From Anaeromyxobacter sp. (GTDB lineage: Bacteria > Myxococcota > Myxococcia > Myxococcales > Anaeromyxobacteraceae): a DNA stretch of 45,219 nucleotides. This document shows positions 25,198 to 35,402 of this stretch, piece after piece (position 1 is the stretch's first letter; every line of letters starts with the position of its first letter). The translations under genes and the position numbers were made by a program. The DNA lies in NCBI GenBank assembly GCA_025360965.1, contig JANYBC010000256.1, positions 1 through 45,219 of the forward strand, given 5' to 3'. The notes beneath the pieces are model-generated. The model ran no database searches and had not been told where the DNA came from. It was given only the letters and a program-made list of their open reading frames with translations.

Positions 25198-26502
25198 ATG
25201 GGACACCTCGGCCGCCTCAAGACGGAGTACCGCGACCTGGCCGGACGCCTGCAGGCCGGCCCGGTGGCCTACCCCGAGCCGGACGACCCGGCGGCGCGGG
25301 CCGGCTGGCAGGAGATCCTGGAGATCCTCTACACGCCCGAGGAGGCGGCGCTGGCGGCCCGCCTCCCGGTCCGCCCCATGTCGCTGGAGAAGCTCTCGAG
25401 GCGGGTCGGCCTCGCCCCCGAGGTGCTGCGCCCGCGGCTGGAGGCCATGGCCGACAAGGGGCTGGTGATGGATCTGGTCCAGGCCGGGACCGGCCGCACC
25501 GCCTGGTTCCTCTCCCCGCCGGTGGTCGGCTTCTTCGAGTACTCGCTGATGCGCGCCAGCGACTCGGTGCCCAAGCGGCGCATGGCCGAGGCGCTGCACG
25601 CCTACACCCACGGTGACGAGGCCTTCGCCCGTGAGGCCTTCGGCGGCGGCACCGTCATCGGCCGGGCCCTGGTCCACGAGACGGCGCTCGGTGAGGACCC
25701 GCTCCCCGAGGTGCTCGGCTGGCAGCGGGCCACCGAGGTGATCGGCGAGGCCCGGGCCTGGGCGGTCTCGCTCTGCTACTGCCGGCACAAGGCCGAGCAC
25801 CTCGGCGAGGCCTGCGACGCCCCCATGGACAACTGCCTCTCGATCAACGGCGGCGCCGAGTTCGTCATCCGGCGCGGCTTCGGGCGGGCCGTGGAGCGGA
25901 GCGAGGCGCTGGAGCTGCTGGCCCGCTCGCGCCAGGCCGGGCTGGTGCAGATCGCCGACAACGTGCAGCACCGGCCCACCTTCGTCTGCAACTGCTGCGG
26001 CTGCTGCTGCGAGCAGCTCCAGGGGGCCAACCGCTGGGGGCTGGCCTCGGTCAATCCGAGCGGCTTCGCGCCGCGCCGGGAGGCGGCCACTTGCAGCGGC
26101 TGCTCGCGCTGCGCCCGGGCCTGCCCGGTGGCGGCCATCGAGATGGTGCCGGAGCGGCACGCCGGCAGGCCGAAGAACGGCCTGGCCCCGCAGGTCGACG
26201 GCGAGCGCTGCATCGGCTGCGGCGTCTGCGCCACCGCCTGCCACAAGGGGTCGCTCACCATGGAGCCGGGCGGTGCGCCTCGCCACGTGCCGGCCACCGC
26301 CGTGGAGAAGATGGTCCGCATGGCCATCGAGCGCGGCCGGCTGGCCGACCTGCTCTTCGACGAGGGGGCCGGCGGCGGCAGCCGCTTCCTCCACCACGCG
26401 GTGCGCGCGCTCACCCACCTCCCGCTGGCCTCGCGGGTCCTGGCCAGCGAGCAGGTGCAGTCACGCTTCGTGCGGGCCGCGCTGGCCGGGTTCAAGGGAT
26501 AG
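25198..26502 (+). CDS. 4Fe-4S binding protein with helix-turn-helix-like N-terminus
   Basis: A 434-residue protein. Residues ~40-115 look like a winged-helix domain (YTPEEAALAARLPVRPMSLE, VLRPRLEAMADKGLVMDL). The middle has a Cys set CYCRHKAEHLGEACDAPMDNC and the striking CNCCGCCCEQL cluster. The C-terminus holds two ferredoxin motifs, CSGCSRCARACP and CIGCGVCATACHKG; the second lacks the usual final Pro. Similar proteins occur in Geobacter and Anaeromyxobacter genomes as predicted ferredoxins of unknown partner. It likely transfers electrons in the cytoplasm or senses redox state. Confidence 0.88.
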   Translation: MGHLGRLKTEYRDLAGRLQAGPVAYPEPDDPAARAGWQEILEILYTPEEAALAARLPVRPMSLEKLSRRVGLAPEVLRPRLEAMADKGLVMDLVQAGTGRTAWFLSPPVVGFFEYSLMRASDSVPKRRMAEALHAYTHGDEAFAREAFGGGTVIGRALVHETALGEDPLPEVLGWQRATEVIGEARAWAVSLCYCRHKAEHLGEACDAPMDNCLSINGGAEFVIRRGFGRAVERSEALELLARSRQAGLVQIADNVQHRPTFVCNCCGCCCEQLQGANRWGLASVNPSGFAPRREAATCSGCSRCARACPVAAIEMVPERHAGRPKNGLAPQVDGERCIGCGVCATACHKGSLTMEPGGAPRHVPATAVEKMVRMAIERGRLADLLFDEGAGGGSRFLHHAVRALTHLPLASRVLASEQVQSRFVRAALAGFKG

Positions 26503-26533
26503 ATGACGACCGACCCGGGCACTCACCGGGTCT

Positions 26534-26570
26534 CCCGACCGAGAGTAGTAGGGAATCGGGGCACTCTCGG
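26534..26570 (+). repeat. REP-like element copy B (RAYT 3' side)
   Basis: CCCGACCGAGAGTA (26534-26547) is identical to copy A. Its CCGAGAGT (26539-26546) is mirrored by ACTCTCGG (26563-26570), an 8-bp stem with 16-nt loop. A GTAG tetranucleotide follows the element, recalling the GTAG seen at known REP hairpins. It lies 220 bp downstream of the RAYT stop, inverted with respect to copy D at the other side of the gene. Confidence 0.65.
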
Positions 26571-26606
26571 GCTGGCCTCGGCGGGCGACCTGGAGCCTTC
26601 CGTAGT

Positions 26607-26733
26607 GTCAGGAGGCGGTCGCGGTGAGCCCGGTGGAGCGAAGCGAATGGTCCCCAAGCCTTGAAGCGGTCGACCATGAGCCGGGCGGGAGCGTTTCGCC
26701 GAGGCGTAGGCGCACCTCTGCGTCCCTCCTGAC
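26607..26733. repeat. Long imperfect inverted repeat behind the RAYT gene
   Basis: Outer arms GTCAGGAGG (26607-26615) and CCTCCTGAC (26725-26733) are perfect; inside them GCGAAGCG and a GCGTTTCGC-like mirror, and ATGGTC (26647-26652) with GACCAT (26672-26677) continue the symmetry. The 287-bp gap 26503-26789 has no credible gene; this structure and copy B fill most of it. It may be the 3' part of the RAYT unit or a non-autonomous element. Confidence 0.45.
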
Positions 26734-26789
26734 TTGATAGTGCCTGGGCTCGGCTGCCGTTCTGGGGGGAGAGGCGTGGTTCGCAGCGC

Positions 26790-27674
26790 CTATCCGGCGC
26801 CGGCGCAGGCGACGCCACAGGCGACGCGCATCAAGTAGGTCCCGGCGGGGAAGACGGCATCTCGCTTGCCCTCGCGCCACTCGCTCAGCGCCTGCCGGTA
26901 GGCGGAGAGGAAGCTCACCAGCCTCCCCAGCGCCTCGATCCGCTTCCACTTGTCTCTCGTAGCCACCCGGGGGTTGAGCTGCCCGAGCGGCTCCACGCGC
27001 CTGGCCCGGGCGGTCGTCTTCTGCGCCAGCACCCGCGCCACGCCCAGGAAAGTACCGACCTTCCTCACCGCCTCCGCCTCCTTCTCGGCCAGCGCGGCCC
27101 AGATTTGCTCCCGGAACGTCTCTGCGGTCGGGAAGCCGGGCGGCGTGGTGAGCTTGAGGGGAACCGACTCGGGCATGCTTCCCTTGGGGTTGAAGAAGTG
27201 GTTGGGCCGTGGCACCGGGCGCGCGCCGGCCCCGATCTCCTCCGGCGCCGACCAGAGCCCCGGCCACCGACGGGCCGACCGGACCAGCCCGGCCGCCACC
27301 GGATTAGCGAGAGTGTAGGCGGTCTTGTCGACCACGGCCTGGCGGCTGGCCAGCTCGACGGCGCTGAAGCTGTCAGGACCCCAGAAGCCCTCGCGGTGCC
27401 CGAGCTGGGCGTTGATGGCCCGGGCAAGGAGACCGTCGAGATACTGCTGGAACTCCGGCAGGCGGGCGTCAGGGTCGGTGAGCACCAGGTGGTAGTGGTT
27501 GGACATCACGCAAAAGGCATGGACCTTGATGCCGTAGCGGTCGGCGGCGACCGCGAGGAGGTAGAGGAAGACCTGCCTGACCGCCTTGGATGGCCGGAGT
27601 AGAAATTGACGCTGCGTACAGCGGCGCGTGACGAGGTACGTGGTGCCGGGCAGGACTTGCCGAGGGGCGGTCAT
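26790..27674 (-). CDS. RAYT, REP-associated tyrosine transposase (Y1 family)
   Basis: A 294-residue Y1/HUH single-strand transposase of the RAYT type. Seen are GTTYLVTRRCTQRQFLLRP at the N-terminus, the HUH metal motif in FCVMSNHYHLVLTDP, then LPEFQQYLDGLLARAINAQ with the probable catalytic Tyr, GHREGFWGPDSFSAVEL and YTLANPVAAGLV. The C-terminal extension ends FPAGTYLMRVACGVACAG, making it longer than the E. coli protein. The ATG at 27674 is preceded by GAGGGG; an in-frame ATG lies at 27710. Such genes are usually single copy and associated with palindromic REP repeats; inverted 14-bp repeats flank this one. Confidence 0.9.
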   Translation of the reverse strand: MTAPRQVLPGTTYLVTRRCTQRQFLLRPSKAVRQVFLYLLAVAADRYGIKVHAFCVMSNHYHLVLTDPDARLPEFQQYLDGLLARAINAQLGHREGFWGPDSFSAVELASRQAVVDKTAYTLANPVAAGLVRSARRWPGLWSAPEEIGAGARPVPRPNHFFNPKGSMPESVPLKLTTPPGFPTAETFREQIWAALAEKEAEAVRKVGTFLGVARVLAQKTTARARRVEPLGQLNPRVATRDKWKRIEALGRLVSFLSAYRQALSEWREGKRDAVFPAGTYLMRVACGVACAGAG

Positions 27675-27744
27675 GCCCCTCAGCAAGGGCAGGACCCGTG
27701 CCACCAGCACCCCCCGCCATCACTGGGGATTTCAATTGGCCGCC

Positions 27745-27759
27745 GTCCGCGCCGCGGAC
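27745..27759. repeat. Tight palindrome between RAYT and DTW genes
   Basis: GTCCGCG-c-CGCGGAC, perfect 7-bp arms with a 1-nt centre, 18 bp from REP-like copy D. Possibly part of a composite REP structure or an operator. Confidence 0.4.
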
Positions 27760-27776
27760 CACCGGCCGTCCCGCGG

Positions 27777-27790
27777 AACTCTCGGTCGGG
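27777..27790 (-). repeat. REP-like element copy D (RAYT 5' side)
   Basis: On the minus strand this reads CCCGACCGAGAGTT, 13 of 14 bases identical to copies A-C. It lies about 100 bp upstream of the RAYT start, in the opposite orientation to copy B, so the transposase gene sits between an inverted pair. No local inverted partner is visible. Confidence 0.6.
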
Positions 27791-27836
27791 GTCGCCGGGG
27801 GTCGGGGGTCGCCGGGTCGCCTCCGGGGTCGCCTCG
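27791..27836 (+). repeat. Short GTCGCC-type direct repeats
   Basis: GTCGCCGGG occurs at 27791 and 27808, and shorter GTCGCC units follow to about 27833, forming a G-rich low-complexity tract directly next to REP-like copy D. Confidence 0.5.
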
Positions 27837-27871
27837 GCACCGGGCCGCGCGTGGTAGATGGTGCCGAGCCG

Positions 27872-29068
27872 ATGAACTCCACCCTCGTCACCAGGCCCCC
27901 GCCCAACCTGCCACCGCACCGGGAGCGCTGCCTCCGCTGCCGTCGGCCGCGGCGGGCCTGCTGGTGCGAGCACCTGCGCCCGGTGGAGAGCGCCACCCGG
28001 GCCTGCATCCTCCAGCACGTCCGCGAGCGCAAGGTGGCCATCGGCACCGCCCGCATGGCCCACCTCTCGCTGCCCAACTCCGAGCTGCACCTCGGGGTCT
28101 GCTTCGAGGAGCACCAGCGGGTGCGCGAGCTGGCGGCGGAGCCGGGGACGGCGCTGCTCTTCCCGGGCGAGGGCGCGCTCGACCCGGCCGCGCTGCGTGG
28201 CCGGCCGCCCACCACGGTGATCGTGGTGGACGGCACCTGGTCGCAGGCGCGCAAGGTCATCAAGAAGAACCCGTTCCTGCAGGCCTTGCCGCGCCTGGCC
28301 TTCAGGCCCGATCGGCCCAGCAACTACCGGATCCGGGCCGAGCCGTCGGCGGAGTGCGTCTCCACCATCGAGGCGCTGGTCCACCTGCTGGGGGCGCTGG
28401 AGGGGGCCCCGGAGCGCTACCGGCCCATCCTCGAGGCCTTCGACCGGATGATCGACCTGCAGATCTCCGAGCAGCAGGGGCGCGCCGGCCCGCCACGGCG
28501 ACTCTCCCGGCCGCGGGGCCGGCGGCCTCGCGTCGATGTCACGCTGGAGACGCTCCGGTCCCGGCCGGACGACGTGGTGGCCCTCTACGCCGAGGCGAAC
28601 GCCTGGGCCACCGGCAGCGAGTTCGACGGCGAGGCCGAGCTGGTGCAGTTGGTGGCGGCCCGGCCGCTCGGCGGCGACCGGTTCGAGGCGGTGCTGGCGC
28701 CGCGCCGGCCGCTGGGACCCGGCGTGGCCACCCACCTGGAACTCGATGCCGAGCTGCTGCTTGCGGGCGAGCCGGGGGAGGAGGCGCTGGCCCGCTTCGA
28801 GGCCTTCCTGCGGCCGGGCGACCTCTTCTGCGGCTGGGGCCCGTATGCGCTCGGGCTGCTCCAGGCCGAGGGGGTGGCGATGCGCGAGTTTGCCGACCTA
28901 CGGCTGGCCTGCGCCCGGACGCTGAAGCGGCGGCCGGGCGGGGTGGAGCAGGCGGTGCGGCTGCTGGGTGGCGCCGAGTTGCCCCCGTCCCTGGGACTCG
29001 GGAGAGCGGGGAGGAGGCTGGCGTCGTTGGTCGGGGTGCATCGCCTCCTGACCGACCGAGCGCAATGA
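27872..29068 (+). CDS. DTW-domain tRNA acp3U transferase-like protein with extra C-terminal domain
   Basis: Residues ~1-210 are a DTW domain, the family of TapT/DTWD enzymes that place an aminocarboxypropyl group on tRNA uridine. Seen are the zinc motif CLRCRRPRRACWC, the VRERKVAIGTARMAHLSL block and the signature VVDGTWSQARKVIKKNP. Typical DTW proteins end there; this one continues for ~185 residues (from VDVTLETLRSRPDD), with LRPGDLFCGWGPYALGLLQAEG and a helix-rich end that faintly recall DnaQ-type nucleases. I chose the ATG at 27872 as it starts just before the domain; an open frame extends further upstream without support. Confidence 0.85.
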   Translation: MNSTLVTRPPPNLPPHRERCLRCRRPRRACWCEHLRPVESATRACILQHVRERKVAIGTARMAHLSLPNSELHLGVCFEEHQRVRELAAEPGTALLFPGEGALDPAALRGRPPTTVIVVDGTWSQARKVIKKNPFLQALPRLAFRPDRPSNYRIRAEPSAECVSTIEALVHLLGALEGAPERYRPILEAFDRMIDLQISEQQGRAGPPRRLSRPRGRRPRVDVTLETLRSRPDDVVALYAEANAWATGSEFDGEAELVQLVAARPLGGDRFEAVLAPRRPLGPGVATHLELDAELLLAGEPGEEALARFEAFLRPGDLFCGWGPYALGLLQAEGVAMREFADLRLACARTLKRRPGGVEQAVRLLGGAELPPSLGLGRAGRRLASLVGVHRLLTDRAQ

Positions 29069-29083
29069 CCCGGTGAGGCAGGG

Positions 29084-30214
<1,131 letters not shown>

Positions 30215-30367
30215 GAGGCGTCCATCCTTGCGCCGCAGGGTGCAGGTCTTGGAGGTGCGCCCCTGCTCGATGAGGCCGCAGCGAACCGGCCCGATGCCGC
30301 AGGCGCAGCCGTGGACGGCGTCGCCGGCGAGGATGGAGCAGTCGCGCCCCAGCGCCTCGGCGCGGCT

Positions 30368-30550
30368 CTAGCCGGTGATCCGCTCCGCCGTCCGGTTCCA
30401 GGAGGTGACCCTCCCAGCCAGGTCAATTGTGAAGACCGCGTCGGGAAGAGCATCCGCGAGGGTGAGAAGCGCCTCCTCCGAGCCGAGCCCCAGGTAGGGG
30501 AGCCTGGGTGCCGTGAGGCTGGAAAATGAGAGGCGAGTCGGCACGGTCAT
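30368..30550 (-). pseudogene. PAS-domain start of the interrupted activator
   Basis: From the ATG at 30550 the frame reads a PAS N-terminus, ALPDAVFTIDLAGRVTSWNR then TAERITG, and stops at TAG. The sequence right after the stop, [13 protein letters not shown], continues the PAS fold in the same frame. In related PAS domains the motif is ITGYSREEALG, so the TAG occupies the Tyr position; TAC or TAT to TAG is one base change. Between 30215 and 30367 a cysteine cluster (C-x10-C-x-C-x6-C) is encoded, suggesting a redox or metal-sensing PAS. An earlier in-frame start at 30658 or 30610 is possible. Confidence 0.75.
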
Positions 30551-30568
30551 GCGCGGTTGGAGCCCCAG

Positions 30569-30608
30569 TGAACCGCTACGGTTCAGTTGAACGTTAGCGC
30601 GGTTCAAC
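30569..30608. promoter_or_regulatory. Two adjacent GTTCA palindromes (operator candidate)
   Basis: Palindrome one is TGAACCG-cta-CGGTTCA (30569-30585); palindrome two is GTTGAAC (30586-30592) with GTTCAAC (30602-30608), 9 nt apart. Together they give four TGAAC/GTTCA half-sites within 40 bp, in the divergent region between the activator and the cytochrome gene. The place, 116-155 bp upstream of the -24/-12 promoter, fits an upstream activator sequence for a sigma54-dependent regulator, which may also autoregulate. Confidence 0.6.
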
Positions 30609-30723
30609 ATGGCGCGGCGGCCTGACGCGGCGCGGCGGCAAGTCACCGCTCGTCGCATGGGTGAGGTGGCCCAAACCGTCTACCCGCCAGCGAAACGAGG
30701 GTGGGTCACGGGACCCAGCCTCT

Positions 30724-30738
30724 TGGTACGGAGGCTGC
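30724..30738 (+). promoter_or_regulatory. Sigma54 (-24/-12) promoter of the octaheme cytochrome gene
   Basis: TGGTACG-N4-CTGC matches the sigma54 consensus TGGCACG-N4-TTGC at 9 of 11 positions, with GG and GC at the required spacing. Transcription would start near 30750, about 50 nt before the GTG. The divergent sigma54 activator and the half-site cluster make this assignment more convincing than the sequence alone. Confidence 0.65.
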
Positions 30739-30801
30739 TCTGTCCACCACTGCGGAGCCGGGTCGGATGACCCTTCACCAGGCTCCCCGAAAGGACACTA
30801 C

Positions 30802-32763
30802 GTGAGGCTCACTTCGAACATCTTACTCGCCGTCGCCGCCGCGGCCCTCGCCGCCTGCAGCAGCAGCAGCGAGAAGTCCTGCGCCGACTTCTGCGGCCCA
30901 GGCAGCGCCTGCGCAGGCGACCGGTGCATCCCCATCGCCTGCGCGCCGACGTGTGGCGCCGGCAGCGCCTGCCAGAACGGCGCCTGCGTGCCGGTCCAGG
31001 CCGTCACCTGCGGCACCGCCACTCCCGGCTGCGCCTCGCGCATCGTCAGCGGGCAGACCGCCAGCTGGGTCTCGCTGTGCGGGACCGGCACCGCCTGCGA
31101 CACCGCCTCCGACCACTGCGTCTCTACTGTCGCCTTCCACGCCACGCTCGGTGAGGCGGGTGGCGCACTCCACGGCCCCTTCACCTCCGGCTACCAGGTG
31201 ACCGCCGCCTGCGTCGGCTGCCACCCGGGCGCCGCCGCCCAGATGATGGTCTCGACCCACTGGACCTGGTCGGGCCCGACCCCGGACCTCGTCACCGCTG
31301 CCTCGCCGAACGTGATCCTCAACCCGGGCAACCTCGGCAAGTCGGGCCTCATCAACAACTTCTGCGTGGCCACGCCGTCCAATGACAAGCGCTGCGACCA
31401 GTGCCACGCCGGCTACGGGGGTGATCCAGACCTGGGCAAGCCGCAGAAGTCGGCGCGCGCCTACACCTCGGCCGCCACCAACACCGGCGACTCCTCCATC
31501 CCGCTGGAGCACCGCGTCGACTGCCTGGTCTGCCACTCCAACCCGGCGGCGGCCTACGCCAAGGATCCCAAGAACTTCGGCAACCCGGTCGCCACCCTCA
31601 ACCTGGCGGTGGCCGCCCAGGATATCCGCAAGCCGACCCGCACCAACTGCGGCGCCTGCCACTTCTACGCTGGCGGCGGCGACAACGTGAAGCTGATGGG
31701 CTCCTCGCTCAAGAACCCCACCGAGGCCGTCGACGTCCACATGGGGCGCGGCATGGAATGCAGCGACTGCCACGCCAGCAGGGGCCACGAGTTCCGCGGC
31801 GGCGGCGTCCACGTTCCCACCCACGCCGCGCGCGCCGCCTGCACCGACTGCCACGCCGCCCAGCCCCACACCGGGAAGGTCCAGGCCAACGGCGAGACCT
31901 GGGATGCCCACACCGCCCGCATCGCCTGCCAGACCTGCCACATCCCGGCCTTCAGCCGCGGTCAGTTCGCCAAGATGAACTGGGACTGGTCCACTGCTGG
32001 TGACAACGTCACCTGCGCCGGGACGCCGAACTGCGCCGCCGGCGTGGCCACCGCCAAGGTGGCGGCCGACGGCGTCACCCCCGACCCGGCCTCCATCACC
32101 CCGGTGACCAACTACGACTTCATCAAGGGCAACTTCAAGTGGATGAAGAGCGTGGCCCCGGCCTACCGCTGGTCCAACGGCAAGTCCAGCCATGCGCTGG
32201 TCTCCGACAAGGCCAACTTCACCGCCCTCGGCCTCACCAGTGACGACGCCTCCCGCATCCCGCTCGGCGAGCCGGTGGGCGGCCCGGCCGATGGGAAGAT
32301 CGCGCCCTTCAAGCTGATGCGCGGGCGGCAGGGCTTCTACATCAACGGCGACAACGGCTTCGCCATCGTGCCCAACGTGTTCGGGCCCGGCAGCTTCTGG
32401 GGCGTCATCCAGGCCACCGGCTACAACTTCGCCACCTACGACTTCGACGGCGCCGGCCCCGTCGCGGCGGGGCAGCCCTCGGTGGACGCGCTCTGGGGCA
32501 AGGTCTTCGCCCAGGGCGCCTTCGTGGCAGGGCAGGTGACCGCCAACACGCCGTTCGCCAGGTGGGACGCCGGCTCCCCGGCGACGCCCGGCTATGCGTG
32601 GCGCTACACCAAGCTCTACCTGGACCTGAATCACGAGGTGGCGCCCAGGGCCCAGGCGCTGGGGAAGGCCGGCTGTGGCGACTGCCACTCGGCCACGCCC
32701 AAGCTCCCGCTCTGCGAGCTCTACGCCGCGCGCACGCCCCCCTGGGGCGTGACCTGCCCGTAG
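30802..32763 (+). CDS. Octaheme c-type cytochrome, tetrathionate reductase (OTR) family
   Basis: A 653-residue lipoprotein (lipobox ALAAC) with eight CXXCH heme sites at residues 137, 198, 241, 283, 320, 347, 376 and 625. Family blocks of the Shewanella OTR type are clear: STHWTWSGPT, LINNFCVA, VDCLVCHSNP, NCGACHFYAGGGDNVK, VDVHMGRGMECSDCH, CQTCHIPA, KMNWDWSTAGDN, and KGNFKWMKSVAPAYRWSNG. OTR reduces tetrathionate, and related activity on nitrite or hydroxylamine is known in vitro. Between the lipobox and heme 1 there is an extra ~110-residue cysteine-rich segment (CGPGSACAGDRC, CGAGSACQNGAC), not expected for OTR. The GTG at 30802 has AAAGGA 7 nt upstream. Probable role: periplasmic anaerobic reduction of a sulfur or nitrogen compound. 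Confidence 0.9.
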   Translation: MRLTSNILLAVAAAALAACSSSSEKSCADFCGPGSACAGDRCIPIACAPTCGAGSACQNGACVPVQAVTCGTATPGCASRIVSGQTASWVSLCGTGTACDTASDHCVSTVAFHATLGEAGGALHGPFTSGYQVTAACVGCHPGAAAQMMVSTHWTWSGPTPDLVTAASPNVILNPGNLGKSGLINNFCVATPSNDKRCDQCHAGYGGDPDLGKPQKSARAYTSAATNTGDSSIPLEHRVDCLVCHSNPAAAYAKDPKNFGNPVATLNLAVAAQDIRKPTRTNCGACHFYAGGGDNVKLMGSSLKNPTEAVDVHMGRGMECSDCHASRGHEFRGGGVHVPTHAARAACTDCHAAQPHTGKVQANGETWDAHTARIACQTCHIPAFSRGQFAKMNWDWSTAGDNVTCAGTPNCAAGVATAKVAADGVTPDPASITPVTNYDFIKGNFKWMKSVAPAYRWSNGKSSHALVSDKANFTALGLTSDDASRIPLGEPVGGPADGKIAPFKLMRGRQGFYINGDNGFAIVPNVFGPGSFWGVIQATGYNFATYDFDGAGPVAAGQPSVDALWGKVFAQGAFVAGQVTANTPFARWDAGSPATPGYAWRYTKLYLDLNHEVAPRAQALGKAGCGDCHSATPKLPLCELYAARTPPWGVTCP

Positions 32764-32782
32764 CAACCTGCTGAAGAACCGG

Positions 32783-32816
32783 CCCCGATCACGCCTCGCT
32801 CGAGGCGCGGTCGGGG
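32783..32816 (+). terminator. Hairpin after the cytochrome gene
   Basis: Arms 32783-32798 (CCCCGATCACGCCTCG) and 32801-32816 (CGAGGCGCGGTCGGGG) pair over 16 bp with one wobble and one mismatch and a 2-nt loop, 20 bp after the cytochrome stop. Only a weak T-containing tail follows. Likely terminator, perhaps bidirectional with the convergent methyltransferase gene. Confidence 0.6.
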
Positions 32817-32833
32817 TCGATTCGACTCTGGCT

Positions 32834-33735
32834 TCAGCCGCCGGAGGACTTCTCCGGGCCGGTGGCGGGGCGTTGCGTCGCCGCAGCCGGCCAGAGCAGC
32901 CGCACCAGCTTCGGCTTGACCCCGGCTGCGTCGCAGAGGTCGAGCAGCCGCGCCTTGGCCCGCCCGTCCCCGGCCCGCACCTTCTTGCCGAGGATCAGTT
33001 CGTTCTTGAGCGAGTGCTCCCAGCCGGCCAGTTCGGTCACCGTCACCGAGTAGCCGCTCGCCTCGAGCGCCAGGGCCCGCACCACGTTGGTCAGGTGCGA
33101 GCCGAACTCGCGCCGGTGCCAGGGGTGCTCGAAGAGCGAGGCCAGCAGCGGCGCCGGGTCCGCGGAGCGGTGGAGTTGCCCGGCCACCTCGGCCTGGCAG
33201 CACGGCACCACCGCCACGTGGTCGGCGCCGGCGCGGATGGCGAGCGCCAGGGCGTCGTCGGTGGCGGTGTCGCAGGCGTGCAGCGCGGTGACCAGGTGCA
33301 CGCGGGCGGGCGGGGCGGCGGCGCCGATCTCGGCCTGCTCGAAGTGCATGCGGGTGTAGCCGAGCCGGGTGGCCAGCGCCCGGGCCTTCTCCACCAGCTC
33401 GGGGCGCGCCTCGATGGCGTGGAGCGTTCCCTTGCCGGCCGGCTCGAGGAAGAGCTCGTAGAGGACGAAGCCGAGGTAGCTCTTGCCGGCCCCGCAGTCG
33501 ACCAGCACCGGGTCGCCGAAGCGGGCCAGCAGGTCCTCGATGGCCGGGGCCAGCAGCCGGGCCAGGTGGTTGACCTGCTTCAGCTTGCGCAGGCTGTCGG
33601 CGTTGAGCTGGCCCTCGCGGGTCAGGATGTGGAGCGCCTTCAAGAGCTCCGGCGACTGCCCGGGGGCGAGCTCGCGGATGGCGGCCGCGCCCTTGGCCTG
33701 ACGGCGACCGCTCCCGCCGTCGCCCGGCGCACCCG

Positions 33736-33739
<4 letters not shown>
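32834..33739 (-). CDS. SAM-dependent methyltransferase (Methyltransf_32-like)
   Basis: A 301-residue protein resembling the PF13679 family: LVDCGAGKSYLGFVLYELFL (SAM motif I), an IEARPELVEKARALATRLG helix-strand, then the family hallmark TALHACDTATDDALALAIRAGA followed by VAVVPCCQAEVAGQL. The PCC motif and ALHACDTATD are shared with Trm13-like and GSTCD-like proteins; the bacterial members' substrate is unknown. An N-terminal helix region (KQVNHLARLLAPAIEDLL) precedes. The start overlaps the end of the ABC-F gene by 4 bp, so the pair is co-translated. Confidence 0.85.
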
Positions 33740-35334
<1,595 letters not shown>

Positions 35335-35402
35335 GGGGAGCGGGTTCTAGCGGATGGGCGGCCGATCCGAAAGTAGTCGTCATATGCCCCATCCGGGTTC
35401 TG

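Noticed and set aside
26492-26818. A 108-codon minus-strand frame in the RAYT downstream gap
   Set aside because: No start signal, overlaps neighbouring ends and inverted repeats; composition looks non-coding.
30368-30370. TAG as a pyrrolysine or suppressed codon
   Set aside because: No evidence for pyrrolysine genes in the window, and Tyr is the expected residue; mutation or error is simpler.
30661-30801. Earlier start for the octaheme cytochrome
   Set aside because: The upstream part would cross the sigma54 promoter and would bury the lipoprotein signal; the GTG at 30802 has a ribosome binding site.
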